A stretch of 64,000 bases of DNA from Bacillus pumilus (GTDB taxonomy: Bacteria > Bacillota > Bacilli > Bacillales > Bacillaceae), in contig NZ_CP101833.1 of assembly GCF_024498355.1 (NCBI RefSeq), forward strand, positions 2,957,001 through 3,021,000, in the 5' to 3' direction. Below the pieces are notes generated by a model. That model saw only the letters and a list, made by a program, of their open reading frames with translations. It was not told the origin of the DNA and searched no databases. A program made the position numbers and the translations under genes. Each line of letters starts with the position of its first letter. The stretch's first letter is position 1. Of the stretch, positions 40,579 to 49,062 are shown in pieces.

Positions 40579-41410
40579 CCCGAATCGTCCTCCTTTTCAG
40601 CATAGACGCCTCCAGCTTCCGCTGATGATAAAGCCTCATGGTCTTCGGTGACAAACAGGCCCGGATCACCGGCTTGAGAGCAAATAAATAATCTAACGGC
40701 GACAACTTTAATAGCCAGCATGCTTTTATAACGAGCATGGCATTATCCATGGAATATCGGAACTTTCGGCGCTGAAAGGCCGCTTCATCCTCTCTCACAA
40801 GGTATAACGGCTCTTGCAAGTTAAAGCCTTTCCTTCCAGCAGCAAAAAAGCGAATCCAAAGATCGATATCTTCCATACGCCTTGTTGTTTTCACAGAACG
40901 ATATCCATTTAAAGCCTTGTATGCAGAAGCTCTCATCATAATGGTCCCGTGACAAAAAGGAGTTCCTCTTGCCAGCACCTTTCGATTAGGTTCTGAGGCA
41001 AGTGCACGTACGCCCTTCGTTCCAGACTCATCAAAAATCGTCATCGCCGTACCGACCACATCATATTCAGGATGTGTTTCGAGGAAATAAACCTGTGTTT
41101 CTAAACGTGTTGACACCGATAGATCATCACCATCCTGTCTGGCGATCAATTCTCCACTCGCTTCAGCTAGACAGCGATTCAGACTGGCGGCAAGTCTTAG
41201 GTTGTGTTTATTTCGGATGAGGCGAATTCTTTCAGGATCATGCTTTGTATAAGGCAGTACTTTCTCATAGGTCCCATCTGTTGATGCGTCATCACATATG
41301 ATGAGCTCCCAGTTTTTATAGGTTTGATGAAGAATCGATTCAATGCTTTCTTCTACTGTCTCTTGGCAATTGTAGACGCCCATGATGATAGACACCTTCG
41401 GCTTACGCAT
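40571..41410 (-). CDS. epsE: Bifunctional glycosyltransferase / flagellar clutch EpsE
   Basis: A family-2 glycosyltransferase (279 aa): SIIMGVYNCQETVEESIESI, IICDDASTDGT, RLAASLNRCLAEASGELIARQDGDD. In B. subtilis EpsE both acts in exopolysaccharide synthesis and disengages the flagellar motor by binding FliG; whether the clutch surface is conserved cannot be judged here. GAAGGTGAT precedes the ATG. It overlaps epsD by 8 nt. Confidence 0.95.
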   Translation of the reverse strand: MRKPKVSIIMGVYNCQETVEESIESILHQTYKNWELIICDDASTDGTYEKVLPYTKHDPERIRLIRNKHNLRLAASLNRCLAEASGELIARQDGDDLSVSTRLETQVYFLETHPEYDVVGTAMTIFDESGTKGVRALASEPNRKVLARGTPFCHGTIMMRASAYKALNGYRSVKTTRRMEDIDLWIRFFAAGRKGFNLQEPLYLVREDEAAFQRRKFRYSMDNAMLVIKACWLLKLSPLDYLFALKPVIRACLSPKTMRLYHQRKLEASMLKRRTIRDE

Positions 41411-42557
41411 GCTGCATCACCTTCTCTGCATGACCCATATAGGTTGTATAAATCTCTTCCATGGCACTCACCGTCTGCTCCTGTGCAAATGCATGAGCCA
41501 TGGAACGCCCCGCTTTTCCCATGAGGTGCAGCTGGTCCTTTCGGTGATAAAGCTGCTGCAAATAATCAGCTAAACTATTCACATCTTGCGGTTCGACTAA
41601 AAAGCCGTTCACTCCATGTTTGATAAGCTCACAGTGCCCTCTATTTTCAGTGGCAATGATCGGCTTCTCAGCAGACATCGCTTCAAGAAGGTTCATGCCG
41701 AGCCCTTCTCTCAGACTCGTTGACACACATACATCACTCACATGCATCCATTCCTCGATTTGTTTGCAAAAACCAGCAAATTGGACACGCTGCTCAAGAT
41801 TCATCTGGCGTACCAGCTTTTCATAGAACGGCCTGCTTGCCCCTTCCCCGGCAAACACGACCTTCACATTCGGTATTTTCCTATACAGCTGTGCACATGC
41901 TTTGATGAGCATCCTTTGATTTTTATTGACGTTCAATTCACCAGCACACAGCACGATGAAATCTTGCGGGGTAAATCCATATACTGTACGAAGGCGTTGC
42001 TTTTCTTTGTCATCGACAGGTGCAAACCGCTTCATATCCACACCCATGCCGGGAACATAATGGACAGATGCCTTCTCTTTTGACAGACGATCCGCTCTTT
42101 CATAGTCTTCTCCATTAATGGTGATGAGCGCGTCTGTATATTGCACGAGCCATCTCTCAATTGGATAATAGAGCAGCCAGTTTTGAAGCGGCGCCCCCTT
42201 CCAAAAGTGAAACCCATGTGCGGTGTAAAGAACCTTCGCCCCTTTTTTGCGCGTGCTTTTGGCTGCAAGCCTGCCAATGACACTTCCCATCGGTGTATGA
42301 CAATGGATCAAGTCGTAATGCTCTTTCTCTAGCAGCTTCTTCAGCTCCACATACGCGAGCCGGTTGCGCAAATGAAAAGGGGAGCGCTGAATCGGAATGG
42401 AATGAGCTTGATCCACATGCGGCAGCTCCAGCTGACCATTTGCCGCTGTGTGCACTTCCCATCCTTGTTCCTGAAACCACCGAAAATACGGAAGGTGGAA
42501 TGCCTTAAAATGATAATCAACCGTTGCGCAAAACAAGACTTTTTTCTTCATTGGCAA
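41403..42557 (-). CDS. epsD: Exopolysaccharide glycosyltransferase EpsD
   Basis: A GT-B family 4 glycosyltransferase, 384 aa: N-terminal VLFCATVDYHFKAFHLPYF, HCHTPMGSVIGRLAA, and a donor-binding segment SLREGLGMNLLEAMSAEKPIIATENRG. GGAGGAG is followed by TTG 42557 (6 nt) and ATG 42551 (12 nt), so the start is one of these. It overlaps the 3' end of epsC by about 40 nt. Confidence 0.93.
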   Translation of the reverse strand: MPMKKKVLFCATVDYHFKAFHLPYFRWFQEQGWEVHTAANGQLELPHVDQAHSIPIQRSPFHLRNRLAYVELKKLLEKEHYDLIHCHTPMGSVIGRLAAKSTRKKGAKVLYTAHGFHFWKGAPLQNWLLYYPIERWLVQYTDALITINGEDYERADRLSKEKASVHYVPGMGVDMKRFAPVDDKEKQRLRTVYGFTPQDFIVLCAGELNVNKNQRMLIKACAQLYRKIPNVKVVFAGEGASRPFYEKLVRQMNLEQRVQFAGFCKQIEEWMHVSDVCVSTSLREGLGMNLLEAMSAEKPIIATENRGHCELIKHGVNGFLVEPQDVNSLADYLQQLYHRKDQLHLMGKAGRSMAHAFAQEQTVSAMEEIYTTYMGHAEKVMQHA

Positions 42558-44391
42558 GCGTCTCCTCCTCTCTTTTCATCTGTTCAGACAACAAATCATG
42601 CGACTCAATGGCAGCAAATAACGCTTGTCTCATTTGCTCGTCACTCATCATGTCAAATTCATGGATAAAGCGGTTCAGCACATATGGATCACCATCCAGT
42701 GCGTGACCGATATGAATTTTCGGGAAAATTTGCTCCTGTGCTTTTTCATGCTGGTTGAGTAACTCCTCGTACATTTTCTCTCCGGGACGAATGCCCGTGA
42801 AGGTAATCGGAATCTGGTCTGTAGTGTAGCCTGAGAGGTGAATGAGGTTTTCTGCGAGGTCGACAATTTTCACTGGCTCCCCCATATCTAATACAAAGAT
42901 CTGTCTTCCTTCTGCCAGTGCGCCTGCTTGAATGACCAGCCTTGATGCTTCTGGGATGGTCATAAAATATCTTGTCATGGCTGGATGCGTGACCGTCACC
43001 GGTCCACCTTTTTCGATTTGTTTTTTAAAGATTGGTATGACGCTCCCCCTGCTTCCGAGTACATTCCCAAATCGAACGGCCACAAACTTCGTCTCACTGC
43101 TTGCCCCCATTTGCATGATCAGCATTTCAGCAAACCGCTTTGTGGCTCCCATTACATTGGCAGGGTTGACCGCTTTATCAGATGAAATGAGGACGAAGGT
43201 TTCGATTCCGTGCTCATGTGCGGCTTCTGCAACATTTTTTGTCCCGATAATATTGTTTTTCACCGCTTCTTTCGGACTGATCTCCATGAGCGGGACGTGC
43301 TTATGTGCGGCAGCATGATAAATCATATCCGGCTGAAAATGACCAACGATTTCACTCATTTTCTGTTTATCTTGAATATCCGCAATTTGTGGATAGAGGC
43401 TGATGCTGCCCTCATATAATTCTTTCAGCTCTAGTAAAATAGAATGAATGCTGAATTCTCCATGTCCCACTAGCACAATCGCTTGAGGGGCAAACACACA
43501 AATTTGACGACAGATTTCTGATCCAATCGACCCGCCTGCCCCTGTCACCATGATCGTTTTTCCCTTTAAGTGAACAGATAGACGACTTGTATCTAATTGA
43601 ATCGGCTCTCTTCCTAGTAAATCCTCTGGCTGTACATCCCGTAATTGATTCAGTGCATGGGTTCCTTTTAAAATCTGCTCCATTTCCGGCATAATCTGTG
43701 TTTTGACGCCAGTCGCTACACATTCCTTATACAGCCCTTTTAAGGTGTGGCTGCTTTTGGACGGAATGGCGATGATGATCTTTTGAATATCCATCATCAC
43801 GACTGCTGTTTGAATATGTTCTTTTCCCCCTAGGACGGGCAGACCCATGATTTCAAGCTTATGCTTCGTCTTGTCATCATCGATGAAGGCGACTGGCTCA
43901 ATATGGACATCACTCGACTGCTGAAGCTGACGAACAATAATGGCCCCAGCTGATCCGGCACCAATGATTAATGCCCGTTCCTTTTCTATGTGCAGCCGCT
44001 TTGCGCCATCATGAAATAGTCTAGATGCCATACGAGATGCCCCGATGAACAAGATATGGAAAAGCCAAACGATGAATAAAAATCGAAATGGCCATGTCTG
44101 TACGAAAAGGTACAGCATCGTCATTGAAAATAAAAAAGAACACACAAAGGTTTTCATTAAAGAAAATAGCTCTCTAACCCCTGTATATGCCCATACTTGC
44201 TTGTACACGTGAAAAATGTAGGAAAATACATGGTGCCCAATGAGCAGACTGAGCGAAGAAATGACGAGCATTTCAAATGTATATACGGTTAACGCCGCTT
44301 CTTGGACAAATTGAAAGCCAAAAAAGACGGCAACTAAGATGAGATATGAATCTAGTGCCACGATAATTGATAATCTTTGGGCGTAAGTCAA
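42517..44391 (-). CDS. epsC: Exopolysaccharide nucleotide-sugar dehydratase EpsC
   Basis: A membrane-anchored UDP-sugar 4,6-dehydratase of the CapD/PglF type. Four N-terminal helices, a CoA-binding-like domain (LIIGAGSAGAIIVRQLQQ) and a C-terminal SDR domain with NAD loop TGAGGSIGSEICRQ and catalytic region SSDKAVNPANVMGATKRFAE. GTG 44415 lies upstream without a ribosome-binding site; TTG 44391 follows GGGGGAGG, giving 624 aa. A 162-nt leader separates it from epsB. Confidence 0.93.
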   Translation of the reverse strand: MTYAQRLSIIVALDSYLILVAVFFGFQFVQEAALTVYTFEMLVISSLSLLIGHHVFSYIFHVYKQVWAYTGVRELFSLMKTFVCSFLFSMTMLYLFVQTWPFRFLFIVWLFHILFIGASRMASRLFHDGAKRLHIEKERALIIGAGSAGAIIVRQLQQSSDVHIEPVAFIDDDKTKHKLEIMGLPVLGGKEHIQTAVVMMDIQKIIIAIPSKSSHTLKGLYKECVATGVKTQIMPEMEQILKGTHALNQLRDVQPEDLLGREPIQLDTSRLSVHLKGKTIMVTGAGGSIGSEICRQICVFAPQAIVLVGHGEFSIHSILLELKELYEGSISLYPQIADIQDKQKMSEIVGHFQPDMIYHAAAHKHVPLMEISPKEAVKNNIIGTKNVAEAAHEHGIETFVLISSDKAVNPANVMGATKRFAEMLIMQMGASSETKFVAVRFGNVLGSRGSVIPIFKKQIEKGGPVTVTHPAMTRYFMTIPEASRLVIQAGALAEGRQIFVLDMGEPVKIVDLAENLIHLSGYTTDQIPITFTGIRPGEKMYEELLNQHEKAQEQIFPKIHIGHALDGDPYVLNRFIHEFDMMSDEQMRQALFAAIESHDLLSEQMKREEETLANEEKSLVLRNG

Positions 44392-44553
44392 CGCTCCTCC
44401 CCCTTTTTCAATCACTATTCTTACGTCAAATGGGCATCAAACCCGTCCTCACACCCCACTATTGATGACGAGCATCTAAGGCATCTGATATGCCCACAGC
44501 AGGATCGAGTGCCTCCGTTGTTAAAGATTAGGAGACATCACCTATCAATCTTT
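44392..44553 (-). ncRNA. EAR element (processive antitermination RNA) region
   Basis: A 162-nt gap between epsB and epsC in an otherwise tightly packed operon, at the exact position of the EAR RNA known from B. subtilis and relatives, which lets polymerase read through distant terminators. Local hairpins are visible on the minus strand (for example GGCATATCAGATGCC) and several conserved-looking G/C blocks. The identification rests on position and structure; the covariance model was not run. Confidence 0.65.
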
Positions 44554-45237
44554 TTAATACATATACAGCCTGCCCTTTTTCTCTTTCTTTCCATTTAGCA
44601 TAGCGCCAAGCAGTTTGCCTGTTGTTCCTTCTAATACTTCTTTTGACTTCTTTACGGCAGCGATCTTTGTTTTGCCGCTTAATACAACGAGAATGCTTCC
44701 ATCCGTACGGTTCGCCAGGATCTTCGCATCGGCAACAGGCAGAAGCGGTGCGGAATCAACGATCACCATGTCATATTGCTGTTCAATCTCATAAAATAGC
44801 TGCTTCATCACAGAAGAGGAGAGCAGCTCAGCTGGATTCGGCGGAATGGTTCCGCTCGGAAGCAGCTCTAAATGCTCAATCGGTGTAGGTAAAACGGCTT
44901 CCTCCAAACTGCAGTTATTTAATAGCACGTTGGTTAAACCCGTGTGATGACTCAGGTCAAAATATTCATGAACGGCCGGCTTTCGCAAATCAGCATCCAT
45001 GAGCAGGACCCGCTTTTTCTGCTGTGCAAAAACAGCTGCTAAGTTTGCAGCCGCAAATGATTTCCCTTCCTTCGGCAAGGAGGATGTCACCAATATCGAC
45101 TTCAGCCTTGTTTGGATCGATGTGAATTCGATGTTCGTTCGGATCGTACGAAATTGTTCCGCAATGACAGAGTGAGGATTTAATACAGAAATACAGGATA
45201 AATCTCTCTTTTCTCTTTTCTTCCTCTTAAAGATCAA
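44554..45237 (-). CDS. epsB: Exopolysaccharide tyrosine kinase EpsB
   Basis: A BY-kinase (CpsD/CapB type, 227 aa) that partners with EpsA. Walker A variant [11 protein letters not shown], Walker A' [11 protein letters not shown], Walker [12 protein letters not shown], and a short C-terminal tyrosine tail ending LYMY as autophosphorylation sites. It overlaps epsA by 11 nt. Confidence 0.95.
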   Translation of the reverse strand: MIFKRKKREKRDLSCISVLNPHSVIAEQFRTIRTNIEFTSIQTRLKSILVTSSLPKEGKSFAAANLAAVFAQQKKRVLLMDADLRKPAVHEYFDLSHHTGLTNVLLNNCSLEEAVLPTPIEHLELLPSGTIPPNPAELLSSSVMKQLFYEIEQQYDMVIVDSAPLLPVADAKILANRTDGSILVVLSGKTKIAAVKKSKEVLEGTTGKLLGAMLNGKKEKKGRLYMY

Positions 45238-45958
45238 TGTTCTGTCCTCCCGTTATGACGGACTGCTTGTCTTTTTTTGCCCTCCTGTCTGCTTGCATCT
45301 GATAGACACTGCCGAGCGACGGCAATCCGATCTCTTCTCTTATTTGATGTGTTCGTTTTACAGTATCATCAAGTAGATTCATTAAGAAAATGAGTGTAAT
45401 TCCTCCTAATAAAGAGGCGCCTAGTGCCAGAACGATATGAACGAATTTCCTTGAATTCATGAGAATCGTGTTGGACAGCTTGGCTTCAGACAAAACATTA
45501 ATGCGATCCATATTCATGGTTTTTTTGATTTCTTCTTGCAGCACCTCTGTTGCGGTATTAGCAATCGCTACTGCCTTCGCGCGATCCTCATCTTGTACAG
45601 AAATATTTATGACCTCAGACTCATTTTCTGTACTTGTGGCAATTTTGTGTTTTAATCCTTCAGCTGATTCTGTGAGATTGAGCGTTTCTTTTACTTTTTC
45701 AATGACGATCGGACTTTTTAATAGGACTTGAAAGGTACGTGTATATTGAAGGTTCATCTGAATATCGTTTAAATTCGCTTGTGCGTCATTGCTGCGTTTA
45801 TGAACAAGAATTTGAGTGGTTGCCTGATATACAGGAGTCGAGACATAGAACTGATAGTAGGCTGAAATGCCCGTTACGATCAGGACAATCAGGATCAGAA
45901 GGGCCATTTTCTCTTTAATGACAGAAAACAGCTGCTTAAAACCTATATTCTCATTCAT
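45227..45958 (-). CDS. epsA: Exopolysaccharide co-polymerase / kinase modulator EpsA
   Basis: A Wzz-domain membrane protein (243 aa) with helices near residues 18-38 and 172-195 flanking an extracellular loop, and a cytoplasmic tail that activates the EpsB kinase. Wzz motif: [24 protein letters not shown] and [12 protein letters not shown]. First gene of the eps operon, divergent from slrR. Confidence 0.95.
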   Translation of the reverse strand: MNENIGFKQLFSVIKEKMALLILIVLIVTGISAYYQFYVSTPVYQATTQILVHKRSNDAQANLNDIQMNLQYTRTFQVLLKSPIVIEKVKETLNLTESAEGLKHKIATSTENESEVINISVQDEDRAKAVAIANTATEVLQEEIKKTMNMDRINVLSEAKLSNTILMNSRKFVHIVLALGASLLGGITLIFLMNLLDDTVKRTHQIREEIGLPSLGSVYQMQADRRAKKDKQSVITGGQNIDL

Positions 45959-46067
45959 AGATACCTCCCGATTTCATCATAAAAAGGTTATATATGGTTT
46001 CTTTTTGTTAATGATTGGATTATAAAAGATAATACCCGCAAAGAAAAATGTCATAATAGGTCTTATA

Positions 46068-46168
46068 GTTCTTTTTAAAGAACGAAATCGTTCGTTTTCT
46101 TTTGTTTACTTCCTGTTTCTTACGTTTTTGAATTTTATAAAGAACAATTTATTTCTTATAATGAACGA
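46068..46168. promoter_or_regulatory. SinR/SlrR-type operator region between epsA and slrR
   Basis: Contains the perfect palindrome GTTCTTTTTAAAGAAC (46068-46083), a GTTCGTT half-site within AACGAAATCGTTCGTT (46081-46096), AAAGAAC (46139-46145) and TGAACGAAAA (about 46162). These fit the SinR half-site GTTCTYT. Location upstream of epsA and slrR matches the biofilm switch of B. subtilis. Confidence 0.75.
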
Positions 46169-46215
46169 AAAGGTCGCAGAACTATTCGCAAGGGAGAAGG
46201 GAGATCATTTATCGA

Positions 46216-46686
46216 ATGATAGGCAAGGTGATACGCATTTACCGAAAGAGGAAAGGATACTCGATTCAGCAGCTGGCTGAAGATGCCCATGTTTCTAAGT
46301 CGTATTTGAGTAAAATTGAGCGTGGTGTCCATCGGAATCCATCTGTCCAGTTTTTAAAAAAGGTATCCTCTTCACTAGAAATTGATTTACAAGAGCTGTT
46401 TGATGCAGAGACGATGATGTTTCATTACTCTGAGGGCGGTGAACAGGAATGGCGGGAGCATATAGTCAATGCCGTCCAATCCGGCATGCCTAAAGAGGGA
46501 TTATATCAGCTGCTCCAAACCTACCGAAAGGAGCAGGAAGAAAAGACGTTACATGTCACCCATAGAAAGCTGACCGATTCGAATATGTCAGAGTGGAAGC
46601 GTCTTATGAGTGAAGCGAAAGCTATTGGCTTAAGCACTGAGGAAGTGAAAGCATTCCTCACCAACATGGGAGAACGCCGGTCGTAA
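46216..46686 (+). CDS. slrR: Biofilm regulator SlrR
   Basis: A SinR-like HTH regulator that with SinR controls biofilm versus motility. 156 aa: HTH IRIYRKRKGYSIQQLAEDAHVSKSYLSKIERGVHRNPSVQFL, linker LFDAETMM, and the C-terminal SinI-like dimerisation helix pair KLTDSNMSEWKRLMSEAKAIGLSTEEVKAFL. The spacing to AAGGGAG is long (about 15 nt). Divergent from epsA, sharing the operator region. Confidence 0.95.
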   Translation: MIGKVIRIYRKRKGYSIQQLAEDAHVSKSYLSKIERGVHRNPSVQFLKKVSSSLEIDLQELFDAETMMFHYSEGGEQEWREHIVNAVQSGMPKEGLYQLLQTYRKEQEEKTLHVTHRKLTDSNMSEWKRLMSEAKAIGLSTEEVKAFLTNMGERRS

Positions 46687-46736
46687 GCCTTTCAGGAAGA
46701 ATCAAATTGCGGGGAGAGGCGTTTGACGCTTCGATG

Positions 46737-46770
46737 AAACAGAGCCTTATATCATGAAAAGGCTCTGTTT
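46737..46770. terminator. Bidirectional terminator between slrR and the holin gene
   Basis: Arms AAACAGAGCCTT / AAGGCTCTGTTT with a 10-nt loop and T-rich flank, between convergent genes. Confidence 0.88.
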
Positions 46771-46774
46771 TCTC

Positions 46775-46999
46775 TTATTCTTCTTTTTTTGTTCGTGCTT
46801 TTTTCGTAATATCATTGTTTTTCCAATAGGCCCATAGTGATGTAATCCCAAGAAAAGCTAAGGTGATGAATTGCTGAACACCTTCTTCATCAATAGGAAT
46901 TGGGCTTTTTCCCGCAGCGGTTAGAGCACTGTTAACAAGCGCTAACAAAAGCAGCACAAGCCTTGCAATCGTACCTGCACTAATTTTTTGAACTTCCAA
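46775..46999 (-). CDS. Orphan SPP1-type phage holin
   Basis: A 74-residue protein of the SPP1 holin family: a helix at about residues 9-29 (GTIARLVLLLLALVNSALTA), a short acidic loop with IPIDEEG, a second helix FITLAFLGITSLWAYWKNN and a charged tail KKARTKKEE. Holins open the membrane for endolysin. TTG start 6 nt after GGGAGGG. No other phage gene lies nearby, so it is a phage-derived or domesticated single gene. Confidence 0.78.
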   Translation of the reverse strand: MEVQKISAGTIARLVLLLLALVNSALTAAGKSPIPIDEEGVQQFITLAFLGITSLWAYWKNNDITKKARTKKEE

Positions 47000-47099
47000 C
47001 TGTATCCCTCCCTTTCCCCTTCACGCGGGCGGTACTGCTCGTTCCCTCTCATATGTATGCAAAAAGCGAATGAATAGAAGAACGAATCAAAAAAAGAGA

Positions 47100-47124
47100 C
47101 ATCATTCCTATGTGCGGAATGATG
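47100..47124 (-). terminator. Terminator of the siderophore importer operon
   Basis: Perfect 9-bp stem CATCATTCC / GGAATGATG with a 7-nt loop; the minus-strand transcript then reads TCTCTTTTTTT. Confidence 0.9.
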
Positions 47125-47142
47125 CCTTGATTCATGTGCTTT

Positions 47143-48039
47143 TTATTTAGAAAACATCTCTTTTGCTTCATCCAATGCCATTTTATTGCCTAGTGCTGAG
47201 TAATCAAGCCATGGCTGATCAGCGATCGGATAGACTTGGTTTTTCTTCACGGCTTTTAGGCCTTTCCAGATCGGTGTCTGTTCTAACTGTTTGAATGCCT
47301 GCTGCGCTTTATCGTCACGGTTGACGACGACAAAAATAGCATCTGCATCATAGTCAGGAAGAACCTCTTGAGAAATCACTTCGAATGGTCTTTTGCTGTC
47401 CAGCTTTTTCACACCATCGACAGGCGTGAGACCTAAATCTTCGTATAAAATAGGACCCATTGGACGCTTCATGCTAAATACTCGAAGCTCCTTTGCTGTC
47501 ACACGGATCGCCATTACTTTTCCGTTTCCAATCTTATGGTGGATGAGTGATTTCACTTCTTTAGCTTCTTGATTGTAATCCTTGATATATTGATCGGCTT
47601 CTTTTTCTTTATTGACGAGCTTGCCGATTTTTTTCAAATGATCCCGCCACGTGCCATCATTTAAATTAAACACTTCGGTCTTGGCAATTTTTTTGTATTT
47701 CGATAAGTCTTGTCCAGCTAGTTCTTCATCGACATAAATGACATCTGGTTTTAAAGCAAGCAGTGACTCCATGTCTGGATCTGCTGCAATGCCGAGCTTC
47801 TTCGTATGGCTCAGCTGCTTTTTCGCATGTGGAAGGAAATCTTTTAAGTCTCCTCCTACGACAGAGCCGGCGGGCTTGATACCGAGTGCTAGTAAGTCAT
47901 TTGTTAAATGAATAGACAAAGAAGCAATCTTAGGTGTTCCATGATCATTTTGATTTGTCGTATTTTTTGTTTCCTGTTGACCGCAAGCGGCAAGAAGCAA
48001 GAAACAGATCGTTAAACCAAACACAAGTAATTTTTTCAT
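47143..48039 (-). CDS. Iron-siderophore-binding lipoprotein
   Basis: A helical-backbone (class III) binding protein for ferric siderophores. Lipobox LLAAC after MKKLLVFGLTICFL; then PKIASLSIHLTNDLLALGIKPAGSVVG and MESLLALKPDVIYVDEE, standard for the FeuA/YfiY/FhuD group. 298 aa from ATG 48039 (AGAGGA at 8 nt). It is preceded by two permease genes in the same operon, under a Fur-type box. The siderophore cannot be named from sequence. Confidence 0.88.
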   Translation of the reverse strand: MKKLLVFGLTICFLLLAACGQQETKNTTNQNDHGTPKIASLSIHLTNDLLALGIKPAGSVVGGDLKDFLPHAKKQLSHTKKLGIAADPDMESLLALKPDVIYVDEELAGQDLSKYKKIAKTEVFNLNDGTWRDHLKKIGKLVNKEKEADQYIKDYNQEAKEVKSLIHHKIGNGKVMAIRVTAKELRVFSMKRPMGPILYEDLGLTPVDGVKKLDSKRPFEVISQEVLPDYDADAIFVVVNRDDKAQQAFKQLEQTPIWKGLKAVKKNQVYPIADQPWLDYSALGNKMALDEAKEMFSK

Positions 48040-48060
48040 GATGGGTTCCTCTTTCATTTT

Positions 48061-49062
48061 TTATTTCGTTTTTGTCAATAAATAGAGAAAATAAGGGGCT
48101 CCGATAAAGGCCACAACCACACCCGCTGGTATGGCATTTGGAGCAAATATGGAACGTCCGATTGTATCGGCGCTGACCAAAATCAACAAGCCAAGCAGCG
48201 CACTAACCGGTAAAAAATACTGATGCAGTGACCCGACAAGCCGCCTGGCCAAATGCGGGGCGACGAGGCCAATAAAGCCAATTCCGCCTGTCATCGAAAC
48301 ACTTGCACTAGCCAGGCCAACAGCTAAGGTAAGCAAAAAGAGGCGTTTACGCTGGACACGTACACCTACACTTGAGGCGACAGCATCTCCTAACGTCAAT
48401 GCATTAAGCGTGCTTGACTGCATAAGCGTAAGCGGCACAAGGCATACAATCCAAGGCAGAAGCGCTAACACATGAATCCAGTCTCTCCCCCATACATTGC
48501 CCACAAGCCATCTTGAAGCAAACGTGTATGTATCTTCATCAAGCTTCAATGACAAATATAAGGTCAATGCACTAAATCCCGCCGCAACCGCGATTCCTAC
48601 TAGGATCAGCCGGATGGGAACAAGCCCTTCATGCCGGTCATACGCAAGGAGCACGATGACCGCTGCCGCAAGCATTCCACCACCAAATGTAAAGAGCGGA
48701 ATAAGAAGAGATGGATTGCCTTCAAGTGCATGGAAATACGTCACAAAAATAATTAAGCCAAATGCTGCCCCTGCATTCAGTCCAATAATCCCAGGATCGG
48801 CCAGTGGATTACGAGATAAACTCTGCAAAATGCCGCCTGCGATGCCAAGACCAATTCCCGCTAGAATGGTCACCACAATTCGTGGCAGACGATAGTCAAA
48901 CAGCACCGTTTCGCTTTGGAAATCCCCAAAGCCAAATAAGGTTTTGACGACAACGATGGGACTGAGTTTCAGCGTGCCGGTATTTAAACTATACAGCATC
49001 ACAGCAGCACTCAGACAAAGCAAGACGACTGTCACAACAAGAGCACGCTGTTTCTCCTTCAT
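48061..49062 (-). CDS. FecCD-family siderophore permease (second subunit)
   Basis: A BtuC/FecD-like permease, 333 aa with about ten helices. Markers: DYRLPRIVVTILAGIGLGIAGGILQSLSRNPLADPGIIGLNAGA and GGIGFIGLVAPHLARRLVG. Its ATG overlaps the end of the upstream permease gene by 4 nt. No ATPase gene accompanies it; as in B. subtilis feuABC or yfiYZ-yfhA, a shared ATPase such as YusV elsewhere in the genome would be required. Confidence 0.92.
   Translation of the reverse strand: MKEKQRALVVTVVLLCLSAAVMLYSLNTGTLKLSPIVVVKTLFGFGDFQSETVLFDYRLPRIVVTILAGIGLGIAGGILQSLSRNPLADPGIIGLNAGAAFGLIIFVTYFHALEGNPSLLIPLFTFGGGMLAAAVIVLLAYDRHEGLVPIRLILVGIAVAAGFSALTLYLSLKLDEDTYTFASRWLVGNVWGRDWIHVLALLPWIVCLVPLTLMQSSTLNALTLGDAVASSVGVRVQRKRLFLLTLAVGLASASVSMTGGIGFIGLVAPHLARRLVGSLHQYFLPVSALLGLLILVSADTIGRSIFAPNAIPAGVVVAFIGAPYFLYLLTKTK

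Noticed and set aside
41002..43723. Several 60-130-codon frames opposite or offset to epsC-epsE
   Set aside because: All lie wholly in recognised genes and have no independent start signals.
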